17,118 bases of DNA from an uncultured Planctomycetaceae bacterium (GTDB lineage Bacteria > Planctomycetota > Planctomycetia > Planctomycetales > Planctomycetaceae): contig CAIXQV010000582.1 in the NCBI GenBank assembly GCA_903921605.1, positions 1 through 17,118 on the forward strand. Direction: 5' to 3'. The notes under the pieces were generated by a model. It was not told where the DNA came from. It did not search any database and saw only the letters and a program-made list of their open reading frames with translations. Shown here in pieces: positions 15,657 through 17,118 of this stretch. Position numbers and translations under genes: made by a program. Each line of letters opens with the position of its first letter. The first letter of the stretch is position 1.

Positions 15657-17051
15657 ATGCCAGTCACTCGCATCGCAACAATTCTTCGCGACGGTCAGCC
15701 AGAAACCTCCATCATCGCCAAAGGTTGGGTGAGAACTCGCCGTGATTCCAAGAGCGGTTTCTCGTTCATCGAACTGAACGACGGCAGCTGCATGAAAAAT
15801 CTGCAGGTCGTCGTGGAGAGTAAAGTTCCTGGTTACGAAGAGTCCATCAAAGACGTGACCACCGGGGCCAGTATTTCAATTGAGGGAACTCTGAAGGAAT
15901 CTCCGGGCAAGGGGCAGCGAATCGAGTTACATGCTCATTCTTTGACCATCCTTGGTGTTGCGGATCCGGCCACTTTCCCTCTGCAGAAGAAGGGACACAG
16001 CATGGAGTTCCTGCGCGAGATCGCTCATCTGCGACCTCGCACAAATACATTCGGCGCGGTGGCTCGAGTTCGCAACTGCATCAGTTGGTCGATCCATAAT
16101 TTTTTCCAGCAGCGAGGATTCCTGTACCTGAATACTCCAATCATCACGACCAGTGATTGTGAGGGTGCTGGAGAGATGTTCCAGGTGACGACGCTGGATC
16201 TGGCGATGCTGGCGAAAAAACAAATCGATGCGATCGACTGGAAGCAGGACTTCTTCGCCAAGCCGGCTTCATTAACCGTCAGCGGACAGCTTGAGGCAGA
16301 AACCTATGCAACGGCTATCGGCGACTGTTACACCTTCGGCCCTACGTTCCGAGCTGAGAACAGTAACACGACTCGACATCTGGCGGAGTTCTGGATGGTC
16401 GAACCAGAAATGCCGTTTTATGAACTTCCAGACAACATGGATCTGGCCGAAGCGTTTATCAAGACGATGGTCAGTGATGTGCTGGAAAAATGCCCAGATG
16501 ACATGAACTTCTTCAATGATCGCATCGACAAAACCGTGCTGGCCAAGCTGGAGAATATTCGCAACAAAGAGTTTGTTCGACTGCCTTACACCGACGCCAT
16601 CGACATCATTCAGAAGAGCGGCAAGACGTTTAATTACGCTGTTCAGTGGGGTAGCGATCTGCAGACCGAGCATGAGCGATTCCTGACCGAAGAACACTTT
16701 GGGCAGCCGGTCATTCTGTTCAATTATCCTCGGACGCTCAAACCGTTCTACATGCGATGCAATGAAGACGGCAAGACCGTGCGAGCCATGGACGTGCTGG
16801 TTCCGGGTGTCGGCGAAATCATCGGCGGCAGTCAACGTGAAGAGCGGCTCGATGTTCTGATCCAGCGTATGCAGGAATGTCATTTGAATCCGGATGACTA
16901 CTGGTGGTACGTTGATCTTCGCCGATATGGTACAGTGCCGCACTCCGGATTTGGTCTGGGGCTTGAACGAGCTGTTTTGTTGATCACGGGGATGACCAAT
17001 ATTCGCGACGTGATTCCTTTCCCCAGAACTCCCGGGCACGCCGATTTTTGA
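15657..17051 (+). CDS. asnS: Asparaginyl-tRNA synthetase
   Basis: A 464-residue class IIb aminoacyl-tRNA synthetase, standard length for bacterial AsnRS. It charges tRNA-Asn with asparagine in the cytoplasm using ATP. The N-terminal OB-fold anticodon-binding domain spans about 15-103 ([20 protein letters not shown], then NDGS). The catalytic core follows: [13 protein letters not shown] and [20 protein letters not shown] (motif 1 region), [20 protein letters not shown], motif 2 [20 protein letters not shown] (231-250), and motif 3 [16 protein letters not shown] (431-446) with Arg438, then [13 protein letters not shown]. The sequence [11 protein letters not shown] and the length separate it from AspRS. 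The ATG at 15657 has no clear Shine-Dalgarno sequence. It is divergent from rluE and followed 25 bases after its stop by a copy of the palindromic repeat. Having AsnRS means direct tRNA-Asn charging is available. Confidence 0.98.
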   Translation: MPVTRIATILRDGQPETSIIAKGWVRTRRDSKSGFSFIELNDGSCMKNLQVVVESKVPGYEESIKDVTTGASISIEGTLKESPGKGQRIELHAHSLTILGVADPATFPLQKKGHSMEFLREIAHLRPRTNTFGAVARVRNCISWSIHNFFQQRGFLYLNTPIITTSDCEGAGEMFQVTTLDLAMLAKKQIDAIDWKQDFFAKPASLTVSGQLEAETYATAIGDCYTFGPTFRAENSNTTRHLAEFWMVEPEMPFYELPDNMDLAEAFIKTMVSDVLEKCPDDMNFFNDRIDKTVLAKLENIRNKEFVRLPYTDAIDIIQKSGKTFNYAVQWGSDLQTEHERFLTEEHFGQPVILFNYPRTLKPFYMRCNEDGKTVRAMDVLVPGVGEIIGGSQREERLDVLIQRMQECHLNPDDYWWYVDLRRYGTVPHSGFGLGLERAVLLITGMTNIRDVIPFPRTPGHADF

Positions 17052-17076
17052 TTTGACATTCGCTGAAGGCAGAAAT

Positions 17077-17118
17077 CCCGTCGACGGAGCGACGGGTGTA
17101 CGGTACGCCCGTCGCTCC
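17077..17118. repeat. Second copy of the palindrome, cut by the window edge
   Basis: The left arm (17077-17101) matches the arm at 15413 except for one T-to-C change (CCCGTCGACGG instead of CCCGTTGACGG). After a central G the right arm GTACGCCCGTCGCTCC runs to the last base, with one difference that allows G-T pairing. It follows the asnS stop and could act as its terminator. Confidence 0.85.

Overview
The window most likely comes from a planctomycete chromosome. Four things point there. A very large surface-type protein starts with a motif (LEDRRLPDA) close to the planctomycete LEPR-XLL N-terminal motif. A secreted Cys-containing protein carries the FEDPNxER / IPLLPY block I associate with planctomycete hypothetical proteins. 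Several genes have weak or no Shine-Dalgarno sites. The genes are single, widely spaced and on both strands. This is inference from protein motifs, not a database match.

Layout. 1-3186 (minus) is the N-terminal 1062 codons of a giant beta-strand-repeat / beta-helix / LamG protein that runs off the left edge. A divergent gap leads to 3493-4467 (plus), a predicted exported protein of unknown function. Then 4549-5344 holds a 206-bp tandem repeat (three full copies and most of a fourth). Each copy carries two small hairpins preceded by GTAG, in inverted orientation, much like bacterial REP/BIME elements. A further GTAG hairpin of different sequence sits at 5404-5430. Next come purH (5463-7043, minus) and gltB (7207-11784, minus), with a good sigma70-type promoter and an intrinsic terminator both upstream of the purH start. 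After a 761-bp gap come a TolC/CzcC-type outer-membrane lipoprotein (12546-14438, minus), the pseudouridine synthase gene rluE (14750-15367, minus) and asnS (15657-17051, plus). A near-perfect palindrome family brackets asnS (15413-15463 and 17077 to the right edge).

How the genes relate. The housekeeping genes are not an obvious operon. PurH finishes IMP synthesis and GltB makes glutamate from glutamine and 2-oxoglutarate; both belong to nitrogen and nucleotide metabolism. RluE and AsnRS serve translation. The efflux channel has no pump partner in view, and GltB has no GltD partner in view. The most unusual content is extragenic: three sets of palindromic elements with related cores (CGGAGCRA, or CCCCCAACGCA) and a candidate attenuated purH leader.
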